In this document: positions 51,395-61,044 of the stretch, in pieces | Position numbering within the stretch: position 1 is the stretch's first letter | Layout: the number at the start of each line of letters is the position of its first letter | Source of the DNA: JAWKRB01 sp041389885 | GTDB lineage: Bacteria; Myxococcota_A; Polyangia; Polyangiales; Ga0077539 | Assembly: GCA_041389885.1 (NCBI GenBank) | Contig: JAWKRB010000035.1 | Location: forward strand, 16,809 to 80,808 | Reading direction: 5' to 3' | Length of the DNA stretch: 64,000 bases | Position numbers and translations under genes: made by a program | The notes under the pieces: generated by a model | Told to the model about the DNA's origin: nothing | Databases searched by the model: none | Seen by the model: only the letters and a program-made list of their open reading frames with translations

Positions 51395-53194
51395 GTGCGC
51401 GACATTCACATCGCCGGACGCGCCTTCGCCATCGCGGGGCGCTTTCTTCGCTTTCCCGAAGACGAGATCACCTCGGCGATCGTGCGCGCCGGGGCGTCGG
51501 TGCACCCGCTCGCGAAGGGGGTTCACACCGCCCTCGTCGCCGGCGCCGGCGTGGGCGACCTCGTGCAGCGCGAGCGCGAGCGCGGCGTCGCCGTGCTCTC
51601 TGAAGACCGCGCCGCGGGGATGTTTCAGCTCGGCTTCGACGAGGCCCGGCGGTGGCGCGCCGTCGAGGCCACCCTCGCCCGCCCCCGCGACGGCCTGCGC
51701 TGGCGACGGCTCTGCGAGCTCCTCGACCTCTGGCCCGACGACGAGACCCTCCCCGCCGTCGTCGAGCGCTGCCGCACCGCCGCGGGGCTCTGGCCCGACC
51801 GCGAGTGCGAGGCGCCCGAGCACTGGGTCCAGCGCATTCGCGGCGGCGAGGGCGACGCGCGCGCGAGCATCCCCCGGCGCTGGCGGCTGCGCGGAGACGC
51901 CGAGACCCTGCGCACCGTGCTCGGCGACCCGCGGGTCACGGGCTCGCTCCGCGACCTCTCGGTCAGCGGCGTGCGGCTGCGCATCGCCGACCTGCCCGGG
52001 GTCGTCGCCGCGAGCACCCGCGCGGGGCTGAGGTCCCTCTCGCTCACCGCGTCGCAGCTCAAGGCCGACGCGACCCGGTACATCGCCGGCGAGCCCGCCC
52101 TCGCCGGCATCGAGGCGCTGACCCTCGACCAGAACCCCCTCGGCGACGAGGGCCTGCGCGAGCTCTCCGAGGCGCGGCACCTCACCTCCGTGCACGAGCT
52201 CTCGCTGCGGGAGTGCGGCGTCGGCCCCGACGGCGTCGAGGCCCTGGCCGACTCCCGGTGGCTCGTGCGCATCACCGACCTCGACCTCTCGGGCAACCCC
52301 CTGGGCGTGCGCGCGGGCTCGATCATCGCGGGCTCAGAGACCCTCGCGAGCGTGCAGCGGCTCCGCCTCGAGGGCTGCGCGCTGCAGAGCGGCGGGCTGC
52401 GCGCCCTGGCGCGCACCGCGAACCTCATGGAGGTCGAGCACCTCGACGTGTCGCGCTGCGGCGTCACCGACGACGGCCTCGCCGCCCTCGTCGACGGACC
52501 CATCGCCGACACCCTCACCTCCCTGCGCTGCGAGTCGGTGGGCGACGCGCGCATCGGCCCGCGCGGCGTCGCGGCGCTCACCGCGTCCGAGCGGCTCACC
52601 CTGCTGGCCTCCCTCGACCTCACCGGCGTGCACCTCGACGACAACACCCTCGCCGAGCTCCTCACCTCGCGGCGCCTGCCCAAGCTCCAGGCGCTCCACC
52701 TCGAGGGCGACGCCGAGCTCACGGCGCACGCCCTCGAGCTGCTGTGCGACCGCGAGCCCGTGCCCCGCCTGCGCACCCTGGCGATGCCCCGCTGCGACCT
52801 GCGGCGGGTGCGCAAGGAGGTCTGGCGCGGCGCGCGCTTCCTCGACGGCGTGGAGCACCTCACCCTGCGCCGCTGCCGCCTCGGGATGGCCTCGCTCCGG
52901 GCGATGCTCGCGCAGGCGCCGCTCGTCGCGCTGCGCTCGATCTCCTTGCGCGGCACGGTGATCGGCGACGACGGGGTGCGCGCGCTGCTGCGGGCGCCCC
53001 GGCTGGCGCTGCTGCGCGAGGTCGACCTCGCGGGCTGCGGCCTCGGCGCGGGCGCCGCCGACGCGCTGCTGAGCAGCGGGCGCATGGACCACCTCGAGCG
53101 GGTCACGGTCTCGCGCGACGAGCTCGGCCCCGAGGGGCTGCCGAGGCTCTTCGCGGGGCAGAGGTTCCCGGGGCAGGTGGTCCTCGCGGAGTGA
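51395..53194 (+). CDS. BRCT-like domain fused to leucine-rich repeats
   Basis: A 599-residue protein. Residues about 3-80 read like a BRCT domain (IAGRAFAIAGRFLRFPEDEI; AIVRAGASVHPLAKGVHTAL; LVAGAG). After a helical linker, residues about 180-599 carry about ten RNase-inhibitor/GALA-type leucine-rich repeats with GDEGLRELSEA, LDLSGNPLG, LRRCRLGMASL. GTG 51395 is chosen at the onset of the BRCT-like segment. No signal, so cytosolic. BRCT usually binds phosphopeptides or DNA ends; role unknown. Confidence 0.7.
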   Translation: MRDIHIAGRAFAIAGRFLRFPEDEITSAIVRAGASVHPLAKGVHTALVAGAGVGDLVQRERERGVAVLSEDRAAGMFQLGFDEARRWRAVEATLARPRDGLRWRRLCELLDLWPDDETLPAVVERCRTAAGLWPDRECEAPEHWVQRIRGGEGDARASIPRRWRLRGDAETLRTVLGDPRVTGSLRDLSVSGVRLRIADLPGVVAASTRAGLRSLSLTASQLKADATRYIAGEPALAGIEALTLDQNPLGDEGLRELSEARHLTSVHELSLRECGVGPDGVEALADSRWLVRITDLDLSGNPLGVRAGSIIAGSETLASVQRLRLEGCALQSGGLRALARTANLMEVEHLDVSRCGVTDDGLAALVDGPIADTLTSLRCESVGDARIGPRGVAALTASERLTLLASLDLTGVHLDDNTLAELLTSRRLPKLQALHLEGDAELTAHALELLCDREPVPRLRTLAMPRCDLRRVRKEVWRGARFLDGVEHLTLRRCRLGMASLRAMLAQAPLVALRSISLRGTVIGDDGVRALLRAPRLALLREVDLAGCGLGAGAADALLSSGRMDHLERVTVSRDELGPEGLPRLFAGQRFPGQVVLAE

Positions 53195-53240
53195 GCGCGA
53201 TTGACGGGTCGCCACCCTCGGCGGTAGGACCCGACGCCCC

Positions 53241-54080
53241 ATGACCCTGGACATGAGCTTCGTCGGCCAGCGCATCGACCCCCTCGAATTCACCTACGCG
53301 GCGAAGGACGCGATCCGCTACGCCCTGGGCGTCGGCGCCAAGGCCGCCGAGCTCAACTTTCTCTACGAGGGCCGCGGGCCCAAGGTGATCCCGAGCTTCG
53401 CGGTGATCCCCGCGTACGAGGCCCTGGTGAGCGCGATGGCGCGCTCGGGCATCGGCTTCGACAAGGTGGTGCACGGGCACCAGAAGATCACCATGCGCCG
53501 CCCGCTCTCCCCCGAGGCCACCCTGCGCAGCACGGCGGTCATCGAAGGGATCTACGACCTCAAGAAGATGGCCCAGGCCGTGGTGAGCACCCGCACCGAA
53601 GACGCCGCCACGGGCGAGCACCTCTTCGACACCGAGTGGGGGATCATCATCTTCGGCGAGGGCGGCTTCGGCGGCGCCCCGCCTCCCCCCCGCGAGACCT
53701 CGACGCCCACGCGCCCCTGCGACGTCGAGCTCGACCAGGCGACCTCGCCGGAGCAGGCGCTGCTCTACCGCCTCATGGGCGACGGCAACCCCCTGCACGC
53801 CGACCCCGACTTTCCCCTCGTGCAGGAGCGCTTCGGGGGACGGCCCATCCTCCACGGCCTGTGCTCCTACGGCTTTCTCGCCCGCGCGGTGGCGCAGGCC
53901 TTCTGCGACGGCGACGCGACGCGGGTGCGGCACCTCGCGGCGCGCTTCACCAAGCCGGTGTTCCCGGGTGACACCCTGCGCACCGAGCTCTGGCGCGACG
54001 GCGCGAAGGTGTGGGCGCGGGTCACCACCCGCGAGCGCGGCGAGCCCTGCCTCTCTCAGTGCTACGCAGAGATCGACTGA
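53241..54080 (+). CDS. MaoC-family 2-enoyl-CoA hydratase (hydratase 2, double hot-dog)
   Basis: A 279-residue enzyme resembling the hydratase-2 part of peroxisomal multifunctional enzyme 2. N-terminal half has DAIRYALGVGA; the C-terminal half holds the hydratase-2 motif GDGNPLHADPDF followed by RPILHGLCSYGFLARAV, giving the catalytic Asp and His. It would hydrate enoyl-CoA to (R)-3-hydroxyacyl-CoA in the cytosol. A thiolase gene follows by 33 nt, suggesting a shared acyl-CoA pathway. Confidence 0.9.
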   Translation: MTLDMSFVGQRIDPLEFTYAAKDAIRYALGVGAKAAELNFLYEGRGPKVIPSFAVIPAYEALVSAMARSGIGFDKVVHGHQKITMRRPLSPEATLRSTAVIEGIYDLKKMAQAVVSTRTEDAATGEHLFDTEWGIIIFGEGGFGGAPPPPRETSTPTRPCDVELDQATSPEQALLYRLMGDGNPLHADPDFPLVQERFGGRPILHGLCSYGFLARAVAQAFCDGDATRVRHLAARFTKPVFPGDTLRTELWRDGAKVWARVTTRERGEPCLSQCYAEID

Positions 54081-54113
54081 CCGAGTTCTCTCCCCCAACC
54101 AATGAGGTCCGTA

Positions 54114-55307
54114 ATGGCGAAGCTGTCCCGTGAGATCGTGATCCTTTCCGCCCGCCGCACGCCCTTCGGCACGCTCTCGGGCACCCTCAAGGGCGTCAGC
54201 GCGACCGAGCTCGCGGTGATCTCGTCGAAGGCCGCCCTCGCCGACGCGAAGGTCGCCGCCGAAGACATCGGCCACGTGATCTTCGGCAACGTGCAGCAGA
54301 CCAGCGCCGACGCGATCTACCTCGCGCGGCACGTGGGCCTGAAGTCGGGGCTCCCGATCACCACCCCCGCGCTCACCGTGAACCGCCTCTGCGGCTCGGG
54401 CTTTCAGGCCGTGATCAACGGCGCCGAGCAGCTCCTGCTCGGTGAGGCCGAGGCCGTGCTCGTGGGCGGCACCGAGAACATGAGCCAGGCGCCGCACGTG
54501 CTCCGCGGCGCCCGCGACGGCTACGCCTTCGGCCGCGCCCCCGCGCTCGAAGACTCCCTCGCCGCGGCGCTCACCGACAGCTACTGCAACACCGCGATGG
54601 CGATCACCGCTGAGAACCTCGCGACGAAGTACGGCATCACCCGCGAGCAGTGCGACGAGCTCGCCCTCACCTCGCAGCAGCGCTGGGCCGCGGCGAACGA
54701 GGCGCGCCGCTTCGCCGACGAGCTCGTGCCCGTCGAGGTCGCCACCCGCAAGGGCCCCGTGCAGTTCACCACCGACGAGCACCCCCGCGCGGGCGCGTCG
54801 ATGGAGGCCCTCGCGAAGCTCAAGCCCGTCTTCAAGAAGGACGGCGTCGTCACCGCGGGCAACGCGTCGGGGATCAACGACGGCGCGGCCTCCCTCGTGC
54901 TCGCCACCGCCGACTTCGCGCGCTCGCGCGGGCTCACCCCCCTCGCGCGGCTCGTGCAGTGGGGCGTCGCGGCGGTGGAGCCCACGCTCATGGGCATCGG
55001 CCCGGTGCCGGCGATTCAGTCGTGCCTCGCCCGCGCGGGCATGAAGCTCGACGAGATGGACCTCGTCGAGGTCAACGAGGCCTTCGCCGCGCAGTACCTC
55101 GCGGTGGAGAAGGAGCTCGGCCTCGACCGCGCCAAGACCAACGTGAACGGCGGCGCCGTGGCCATCGGCCACCCCCTCGGCGCCTCGGGCGCGCGCATCA
55201 CGGCGCACCTCGTCCACTCGCTGCGCCAGCGCGGCGGGCGCTTCGCCGTGGGCTCGGCCTGCATCGGCGGCGGGCAGGGCCTCGCGGTGCTCGTCGAGCG
55301 CCTCTGA
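54114..55307 (+). CDS. Thiolase (acetyl-CoA C-acyltransferase)
   Basis: A 397-residue thiolase. Acyl-binding Cys93 (NRLCGSGFQAV), the GH box GGAVAIGHPLGASGARI with His353, and the base Cys383 (CIGGGQG). ATG 54114 has GAGG 6 nt before; ATG 54102 lacks one. Catalyses reversible condensation or thiolysis of acyl-CoAs; with the hydratase it could serve fatty-acid breakdown or polyhydroxyalkanoate/butyrate-type chemistry. Confidence 0.95.
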   Translation: MAKLSREIVILSARRTPFGTLSGTLKGVSATELAVISSKAALADAKVAAEDIGHVIFGNVQQTSADAIYLARHVGLKSGLPITTPALTVNRLCGSGFQAVINGAEQLLLGEAEAVLVGGTENMSQAPHVLRGARDGYAFGRAPALEDSLAAALTDSYCNTAMAITAENLATKYGITREQCDELALTSQQRWAAANEARRFADELVPVEVATRKGPVQFTTDEHPRAGASMEALAKLKPVFKKDGVVTAGNASGINDGAASLVLATADFARSRGLTPLARLVQWGVAAVEPTLMGIGPVPAIQSCLARAGMKLDEMDLVEVNEAFAAQYLAVEKELGLDRAKTNVNGGAVAIGHPLGASGARITAHLVHSLRQRGGRFAVGSACIGGGQGLAVLVERL

Positions 55308-55336
55308 TCGCCGGACGGGGGCGCGCGCCGCCGCCT

Positions 55337-56047
55337 CTAGCCCCCGCGCCGCCCGTCGAGCCAGGCCACGAAGGCCTCGACCCCCTCCCCCGTCACCGCC
55401 GACACCTCCAGCGCCCGCGCCGAGGGCATCACCCTCGCGAGGTTCTCTCGCAACACCGCGATCGAGGTCCCGGGCAGGTGCGGGAGCAGGTCGGTCTTGC
55501 TGAGCACCACCAGGTCCGCCTTGAGGAACATCACCGGGTATTTCAGCGGCTTGTCGACGCCCTCGGTGACCGAGAGCACCACCACCCGCGCCGCCTCTCC
55601 GAGGTCGTAGATCGCGGGGCACACGAGGTTGCCCACGTTCTCGATGAAGAACACGTCGCAGCGGCGCGCGGCCTCGCCCAGCGCAGGGTCGTGCAGCGCG
55701 CGGTGCACCATCGCGGCGTCGAGGTGGCACGCGGTGCCCGTGGTGATGGGCGCCGACGACACGCCCGCGCGCGCGAGCCGCTCGGCGTCGAGGGCGGTCG
55801 CGAGGTCGCCGCTCACCGCCGCGAGCCGGAGCCGCCCCTGGAGCGCCCGCGAGGTGGCCTCGAGGAGGGCCGTCTTGCCCGACCCCGGCGAGCCCATCAC
55901 GTTGATCGCCAGCACGCCCCCGGCCTCGAAGTGCGCGCGGAGGTGCCGCGCCTCGCGGTCGTTGTCCGCGAGCAGCGACGCGTGCGGACTCACCGTCACC
56001 GCCCTCGCGCGCACGCTCTCATCGCCGCAGCCGCACACGTCACACAT
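55337..56047 (-). CDS. hypB: Hydrogenase nickel incorporation GTPase HypB
   Basis: A 236-residue GTPase that delivers nickel to the hydrogenase large subunit. N-terminal metal motif MCDVCGCGD; P-loop GSPGSGKT at 52-59; metal-site Cys/His in TGTACHLDA and GNLVCPA; SKTDLL specifies guanine. No His-rich nickel-storage stretch is present. Last gene of the minus-strand hyp cluster; overlaps hypA by 8 nt. Confidence 0.95.
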   Translation of the reverse strand: MCDVCGCGDESVRARAVTVSPHASLLADNDREARHLRAHFEAGGVLAINVMGSPGSGKTALLEATSRALQGRLRLAAVSGDLATALDAERLARAGVSSAPITTGTACHLDAAMVHRALHDPALGEAARRCDVFFIENVGNLVCPAIYDLGEAARVVVLSVTEGVDKPLKYPVMFLKADLVVLSKTDLLPHLPGTSIAVLRENLARVMPSARALEVSAVTGEGVEAFVAWLDGRRGG

Positions 56048-56387
56048 CGGGCACCTCCAGCTCCAGCCGCTCGAGAATCAGCGCGTCACCCTGCGCCAGC
56101 CTCGCGTCGCCGCCGCAGCGCGCGCACGCCAGCGGCAGCGCCTCGCCCAGCGCCTCGCCGCACGCCGCGCAGCGCCAGGCCGCGGGCTCGTCGCGCACGA
56201 GCAGCGACGCTCGGTGGTAGCCGCGCTCGCCCCGGCAGCCCTCGAAGGCCGCGCGCAAGAGCTCGGGCTCGACGCCCGAGAGCGCGCCGACGCGGAGGGT
56301 GATCCGCCGCACGTCGCCCGGGCGGTGCGGCGCGATGGCGCGGTCGGCCTGGTCGAAGAGCGCCTCGATCAGCGACACCTCGTGCAT
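56040..56387 (-). CDS. hypA: Hydrogenase nickel chaperone HypA
   Basis: A 115-residue protein. MHEVSL at the start provides the nickel-binding His2. The zinc site is CAACGEALGEALPLACARCG (two CxxC). A highly acidic C-terminus follows. Acts with HypB to load nickel. ATG 56387 overlaps the last base of the hypE stop. Confidence 0.92.
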   Translation of the reverse strand: MHEVSLIEALFDQADRAIAPHRPGDVRRITLRVGALSGVEPELLRAAFEGCRGERGYHRASLLVRDEPAAWRCAACGEALGEALPLACARCGGDARLAQGDALILERLELEVPDV

Positions 56388-57394
56388 CAGCAGATCCTCG
56401 GCAGGGACTCGCCGTCGCGCTCGAGCAGCCGACGGGTCCCGAAGCCCGTGTCGAGGAGCACCGTGCCGCCCTCGCCCTCGCGCGCGAAGCCGATGCACGC
56501 CGCGTCGCGCCCCAGGGGGTGCGCCCGGAGCACGGCGATAACCCTCTGCGCCGCAAGGGGATCGACGCCGAGGAGGGCCTTCCCCTCGTTGGCCACGCCC
56601 AGGGGGTCGATGCCCAGGAGCTCGGCGGCGGCGCGCGCCGGCGCGCTCAGGGGCACGCTCGACTCGTCGAGCAGCAGGGCCACGCCCGCCTTCTCGGCCA
56701 TCTCGTGCAGGGCGCTGGTGAGCCCGCCGCGGGTGGGGTCCTTCATCGCGTGGATCGCCTCGCCGCCGGCCTCCAGCGCCTCGCGCAGGAGCCCGTTGAG
56801 CGGCGCGACGTCCGAGCGGAGCTCGCCCGCGAGGCCCAGGTCGTGCCGCGCAGAGAGCACGGCGAGCCCGTGATCCCCGACGGTCCCCGTGACGAGGAGC
56901 GCGTCGCCCGGGCGCAGCCCCGAGTCTCGCACCACGCGTCGGGTCACACCCACGCCGCTGGTCGAGAGCACCACGCCGTCGATCTCTCCGCGCCGGAGCA
57001 CCTTGGTGTCGCCCGTGACGATGCGCGCCCCGGCCTCGCGCGCGGCCTCGCGCATCGAGGCGTGAATCCGCCGGAGCGCGTCGAGGGGATAGCCCTCTTC
57101 GACGATCACCGCCGAGGTCAGCAGCGGCGCGTCGCAGGCGCCCATCACCGCCAGGTCGTTCACCACCCCGCACACCGAGAGCCGCCCGATGTCTCCCCCC
57201 GGAAAGAACACCGGCGCCACCACGTGCGCGTCGGCGGTGAGCACCAGCCAGCGGTCCCCCAGCGGGATCGCCGCGCCGTCGCCCATCGCGAGGGCCTCGG
57301 GGTCGTCGACGCCGTCGAGGAAGACCGACGCGATCAGCGAGCGCATCGCGCGCCCGCCCGCGCCGTGCGCGAGGGTCACCCGCTCGTCGCTCAC
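56387..57394 (-). CDS. hypE: Hydrogenase carbamoyl-dehydratase HypE
   Basis: A 335-residue PurM-like ATPase that turns the HypF-made carbamoyl group into cyanide for the NiFe site. ITLAHGAGGRAM-like start (VTLAHGAGGRAM), GDGAAIPLGDRWLVLTADAH, DLAVMGA, MKDPTRGGL, and the C-terminal PRIC whose Cys is the acceptor. GTG 57394 overlaps the hypD stop (GTGA). Confidence 0.94.
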   Translation of the reverse strand: MSDERVTLAHGAGGRAMRSLIASVFLDGVDDPEALAMGDGAAIPLGDRWLVLTADAHVVAPVFFPGGDIGRLSVCGVVNDLAVMGACDAPLLTSAVIVEEGYPLDALRRIHASMREAAREAGARIVTGDTKVLRRGEIDGVVLSTSGVGVTRRVVRDSGLRPGDALLVTGTVGDHGLAVLSARHDLGLAGELRSDVAPLNGLLREALEAGGEAIHAMKDPTRGGLTSALHEMAEKAGVALLLDESSVPLSAPARAAAELLGIDPLGVANEGKALLGVDPLAAQRVIAVLRAHPLGRDAACIGFAREGEGGTVLLDTGFGTRRLLERDGESLPRIC

Positions 57395-58503
57395 GGCGAG
57401 CCCTCGCCGCGCCCGACCCCGTGCTCGTGCCAGATGCGGCACGCGCCCTCGGTGCTCACCATGCACGCCCCCACCGGCGACTCGGGGCGGCAGCGCGCGC
57501 CGTAGAGCGCGCAGTCGGTGGGCTCGAGGCGGCCGGTCATGATCCCGCCGCAGACGCACCCGTCGTCCCGCGCGGGCGGCGAGCCGGCGTCGGCGAGGAG
57601 CGCCTCGAAGCGCACCGCGGCGTCGTGCGCCTCGAAGGCTCGACGGAGGCGCAGCTCTCCCCCCGCGACCCGCGCGATGCCGCGCCAGTCACCGTCTCCG
57701 GGCTCGAAGACCCGCTCGAGCGCGGCCAGGGCGCGGCGGTTGCCCTCCCGCGACACGCAGCGCGTGAACGCGTTGATCAGCTCCGCGCGGCCCTCGACCA
57801 CCTGCTCCACCAGCAGGGTCAGGCCGGCGAGCAGGTCCAGGGGCTCGAAGCCCGCGATCACCACCGGCCGACGGTGCCGCGCGACGAAGGGCTCGAAGAC
57901 CCCAGAGCCCGTGATCGTCGCGGCGTGGCCCGCGGCGAGGTAGCCCTCGACGCGCGAGCCCTCGACCGACGCCACCGACTCCATCGCCGCGGGCACCCAC
58001 TTGTGCGCCGAGAGCACGAACAGGTTCGCCGGGGGCGCGGCGAGGAGCACCGCCGCGGTCGCCACCGCCGTGGTCTCGAAGCCCGTCGCGAAGAACACCA
58101 CGGGCTCGTCGCTCGCCCGCGCGAGCTCCGCCGCCTGCGTCGCGGAGTAGATCACGTCGACCCGGGCGCCCGCCGCGCGGGCGTCGTCGAGGGAGCCCTC
58201 GCCGCCGGGGACGCGGAGCATGTCGCCGTAGGTCACCACGCGAATCCCCTTGCGCGCCAAGGCGATGCACGCGTCGATGGCCGAGGTGTGGGTGACGCAC
58301 ACGGGGCACCCGGGGCCCATCTGCACCCGCAGCGCGCGGGGGAAGCGCGCGCGCAGGCCGTAGCGCGCGAGGGCCTGCTCGTGGCTCCCGCAGACGTGCA
58401 TCACGGTCACGTCGCGCCCGGCCCGCGCCACCGCGCGCTCGAGGCGCGCCTGCAGCGCGCGGCCGCGGGTCACGTCACGAAACTCGAGCGCGCGCGGGCT
58501 CAC
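57391..58503 (-). CDS. hypD: Hydrogenase Fe(CN)2CO assembly protein HypD
   Basis: A 370-residue iron-sulphur scaffold. Motifs: MHVCGSHEQAL, QMGPGCPVCVT, FFATGFETTA, and the C-terminal cluster Cys set (CVCGGIMTGRLEPTDC; YGARCRPESPVGACMVS). GTG 58503 overlaps the hypC stop. Works with HypC and HypE to build the Fe(CN)2CO unit. Confidence 0.95.
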   Translation of the reverse strand: MSPRALEFRDVTRGRALQARLERAVARAGRDVTVMHVCGSHEQALARYGLRARFPRALRVQMGPGCPVCVTHTSAIDACIALARKGIRVVTYGDMLRVPGGEGSLDDARAAGARVDVIYSATQAAELARASDEPVVFFATGFETTAVATAAVLLAAPPANLFVLSAHKWVPAAMESVASVEGSRVEGYLAAGHAATITGSGVFEPFVARHRRPVVIAGFEPLDLLAGLTLLVEQVVEGRAELINAFTRCVSREGNRRALAALERVFEPGDGDWRGIARVAGGELRLRRAFEAHDAAVRFEALLADAGSPPARDDGCVCGGIMTGRLEPTDCALYGARCRPESPVGACMVSTEGACRIWHEHGVGRGEGSP

Positions 58504-58760
58504 GCGCCCCCGTCGGGGGTGGGCGGCGCGAGGCCCTCCAGGTCGTCGGCGGCCAGCGACTCGAAGAACGCGAGGGTCTCGGCGAGGTCTTCGGGCGCGA
58601 CGCGACGGATCGCGAAGCCCACGTGCACCAGCACGTAGTCTCCGACGGACACGGGCTCGTCGACCACGTCGAGGGACACGTGACGTCGCACGCCCCAGAA
58701 GTCCACCACGGCCACCGAGCCCTCGATCTCGCGCACCTGGCCGGGGACCCCGAGGCACAT
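58500..58760 (-). CDS. hypC: Hydrogenase assembly chaperone HypC
   Basis: An 86-residue HypC/HupF chaperone with the required start MCLGVPGQV (Cys2 binds iron), YVLVHVGFAIRRV, and a C-terminal tail. The ATG at 58760 is fixed by the Cys2 rule. Overlaps hypD by 4 nt. Confidence 0.94.
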   Translation of the reverse strand: MCLGVPGQVREIEGSVAVVDFWGVRRHVSLDVVDEPVSVGDYVLVHVGFAIRRVAPEDLAETLAFFESLAADDLEGLAPPTPDGGA

Positions 58761-58771
58761 CGCCGTGGGTT

Positions 58772-61000
58772 CTACCCCCCTTCGCCCCGCAGCGCGAGGA
58801 CCGCCGCCCAGGCCTGCCCCAGGGCGAGGCCCCCGTCGTTGAGCGGCACCGCTCGCGCCATGCACACCCGGTCGGCGCCGAGCCGCTCGATCAGCCCCTC
58901 CTCCAGCCGGCGGTTCTGCATCGCGCCGCCGCAGAGCACCACCCGCCGCAGCCCCGTCTGCGCGAGCGCCCGGGTGACCACCGCGGCGGTGGCCTCGACC
59001 ACGCTGGCGTGAAACCGCGCGGAGACCGCCGAGGGCGAGCGACCGTCGACGAGCTCTCGGGTGAGCGCGCGGAACGTGGGCCGCAGGTCGATCTCGCGCT
59101 CAGAGCCGAAGCGCCCGGCGGGGTCGAGCTCGACCGGGAGCGCGAAGGGGTACGGCCCCTCGGCGCCCTCGGCGCAGGCCTCCAGGGCCGTCGCGACGTG
59201 GGCGTCGTAGTCCGCGCGGGGGAGCGCCAGCGCCAGCGCGCCCGCGGCGTCGAAGGCGCGCCCCACCCCTCGGGCGCCGGGGCTCTCCACCCCGGCGGCG
59301 ATCATGCGCAGGGCGGTCTCTCGCGCCGCCGCGGGGACCCCGTCGAACACCCGGAGCCTCGCGCTCAGCGCCCGCGCCTCGCCCTCGCCGAAGGCGTCGA
59401 CCAGGGCGCCCAGCGCCGCCCGCCACACCTCCCGAATCGCCCGCTCGCCGCCGGGCAGGGGGATCGGCCGCAGCGCGCTCAGCCGCGTCCACCGGGGCCC
59501 GTCGACGAGCAGGACCTCTCCGCCCCACGCCGTCCCGTCGGTGCCGAAGCCGGTGCCGTCGAAGGCGACCGCGATCGCCGGCTCGTCGAGCCCGTGCTCG
59601 GCGAGCGCCGCGAGGGCGTGCGCGACGTGGTGCTGCACCCCGAGGCGACGCCGCGCGGGGCGACGCAGGGCGTAGCGCGTGCTCGCGTAGTCGGGGTGGA
59701 GGTCGTGGGCCAGCGCCTCGGCGCGGACCCCGAGCAGCGCCTCCAGGCCCTCGAGCTCCCGCCGCCAGGATTGTTCACCCTCGAACGAGTCGAGGTCGCC
59801 CAGGTGCGGCGTGAGGTACGCCTGGTCGCCGACGACCACGCACGCCGCGCTCTTCTGGTGCCCGCCCAACGCGAGCACGGGCTCGGGCGACGCCGCGGGC
59901 AGACGGATCGGCGCCGGCGCCAGCCCCCGCGCGCGGCGGATCACCCGCACGCCCCGGTGCGCCCTCGCCACCACCGAGTCTTCGACGCGACGCGCGATCG
60001 CCCGGTCGTGGAGCACGAAGGCGTCGGCGACGTCGCCGAGCGCGCGCAAGGCCTCGCCGCGCTCGATGGCCGCGGGCCCTCCGCGGAGGTTGCCCGAGGT
60101 GACCACCATCGCGCCGCCGAAGGCGCGGGCGAGACCCCGGTGCGTCGGGGAGTAGGGCAGCATCACCCCGGTGCGCGGCGAGGGTCCGCTCACGGCCCGC
60201 GCGGCGAGGGGCGCGTCGGCGCGCGTCGGCGCGAGGACGATGGGGCGCCCGGGGCCGCAGAGGGCCTCGCGCAGGTCCGCGTCGAGGTGCGCCACGCGCT
60301 CGGCCGCGTCGAGGTCGGCGACCATCACCGCGAAGGGCTGCGCGTCGCGTCGCTTGCGTCGCCGGAGGGTCGCCACGACCTCGGCCCGGGTCGCGTCGCA
60401 CACCAGGTGAAACGCGCCGAGGCCCTGCACCGCGAGCACCTGACCCTCGCGCAGGCGCGCGGCCGCGTCGGCGAGCGCGTCGTCGGAGGGGAGCTCGTCG
60501 CCGCGTCGATCGGCGAGCCAGAGCCGAGGTCCGCAGGCGGGGCACGCGAGGGTCTGGGCGTGAAAGCGCCGCGCGCTCGGGTCGGCGTGCTCCCTTGCGC
60601 ACTCGGCGCAGGGGGTGAAGCCCGCGAGGGTGGTGCGCTCGCGGTCGTACGGCATCGAACGAGTGACGGCGAAGCGCGGCCCGCACGCGACGCAGCTGGT
60701 GAACGCGTAGCGATGGTGGCGCCCGCGCGGGTTGTCCACGTCGGCGAGGCACTCGTCGCAGGTGGCGAGGTCGGGGGGAGGCAGCAGGGCTCCGGCCCCC
60801 TCGCGCTCGCTCGGCGCGATGACGGAAACCGTCGAGGTCCCGAGGCGAGATCCGCGCGCAGCCGCGGACCCGCGCCGCCGCGGGCGCGCCTCGTCGCCCA
60901 CCGCGCGAACAGCGAGCGCGTCGAGCGCCTCGCGCGCCGCCCGAAGGCCTCGACGACCACGCCGCGCGGGGTGATCCCTGCCGCGCCCCGCAGGCCGGGC
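58772..61000 (-). CDS. hypF: Carbamoyltransferase HypF, N-terminal part frame-disrupted
   Basis: From about 60790 downward the frame is clean: zinc fingers (CDECLADVDNPRGRHHRYAF; CVACGP; CAECAREH; CPACGPRLW), the YrdC-like domain (EGQVLAVQGLGAFHLVCDA; RPIVLAPTRADAPLA), and the Kae1-like domain (VQHHVAHALAALAEHG; VAFDGTGFGTDGTAWGGEVL; CGGAMQNRRLEEGL). Upstream the acylphosphatase domain is seen only in pieces of different frames (ITPRGVVVEAFG; RVRGCARISPRDLDGFRHRA). So hypF is either mutated or badly sequenced at its 5' end. Makes the carbamoyl precursor of cyanide ligands. Confidence 0.8.
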   Translation of the reverse strand, partial: ARPAGRGRDHPARRGRRGLRAAREALDALAVRAVGDEARPRRRGSAAARGSRLGTSTVSVIAPSEREGAGALLPPPDLATCDECLADVDNPRGRHHRYAFTSCVACGPRFAVTRSMPYDRERTTLAGFTPCAECAREHADPSARRFHAQTLACPACGPRLWLADRRGDELPSDDALADAAARLREGQVLAVQGLGAFHLVCDATRAEVVATLRRRKRRDAQPFAVMVADLDAAERVAHLDADLREALCGPGRPIVLAPTRADAPLAARAVSGPSPRTGVMLPYSPTHRGLARAFGGAMVVTSGNLRGGPAAIERGEALRALGDVADAFVLHDRAIARRVEDSVVARAHRGVRVIRRARGLAPAPIRLPAASPEPVLALGGHQKSAACVVVGDQAYLTPHLGDLDSFEGEQSWRRELEGLEALLGVRAEALAHDLHPDYASTRYALRRPARRRLGVQHHVAHALAALAEHGLDEPAIAVAFDGTGFGTDGTAWGGEVLLVDGPRWTRLSALRPIPLPGGERAIREVWRAALGALVDAFGEGEARALSARLRVFDGVPAAARETALRMIAAGVESPGARGVGRAFDAAGALALALPRADYDAHVATALEACAEGAEGPYPFALPVELDPAGRFGSEREIDLRPTFRALTRELVDGRSPSAVSARFHASVVEATAAVVTRALAQTGLRRVVLCGGAMQNRRLEEGLIERLGADRVCMARAVPLNDGGLALGQAWAAVLALRGEGG

Positions 61001-61044
61001 CGCGTCGCGAGCGGTGGACCACGGGCAAACCCACGCCCTGCGGG

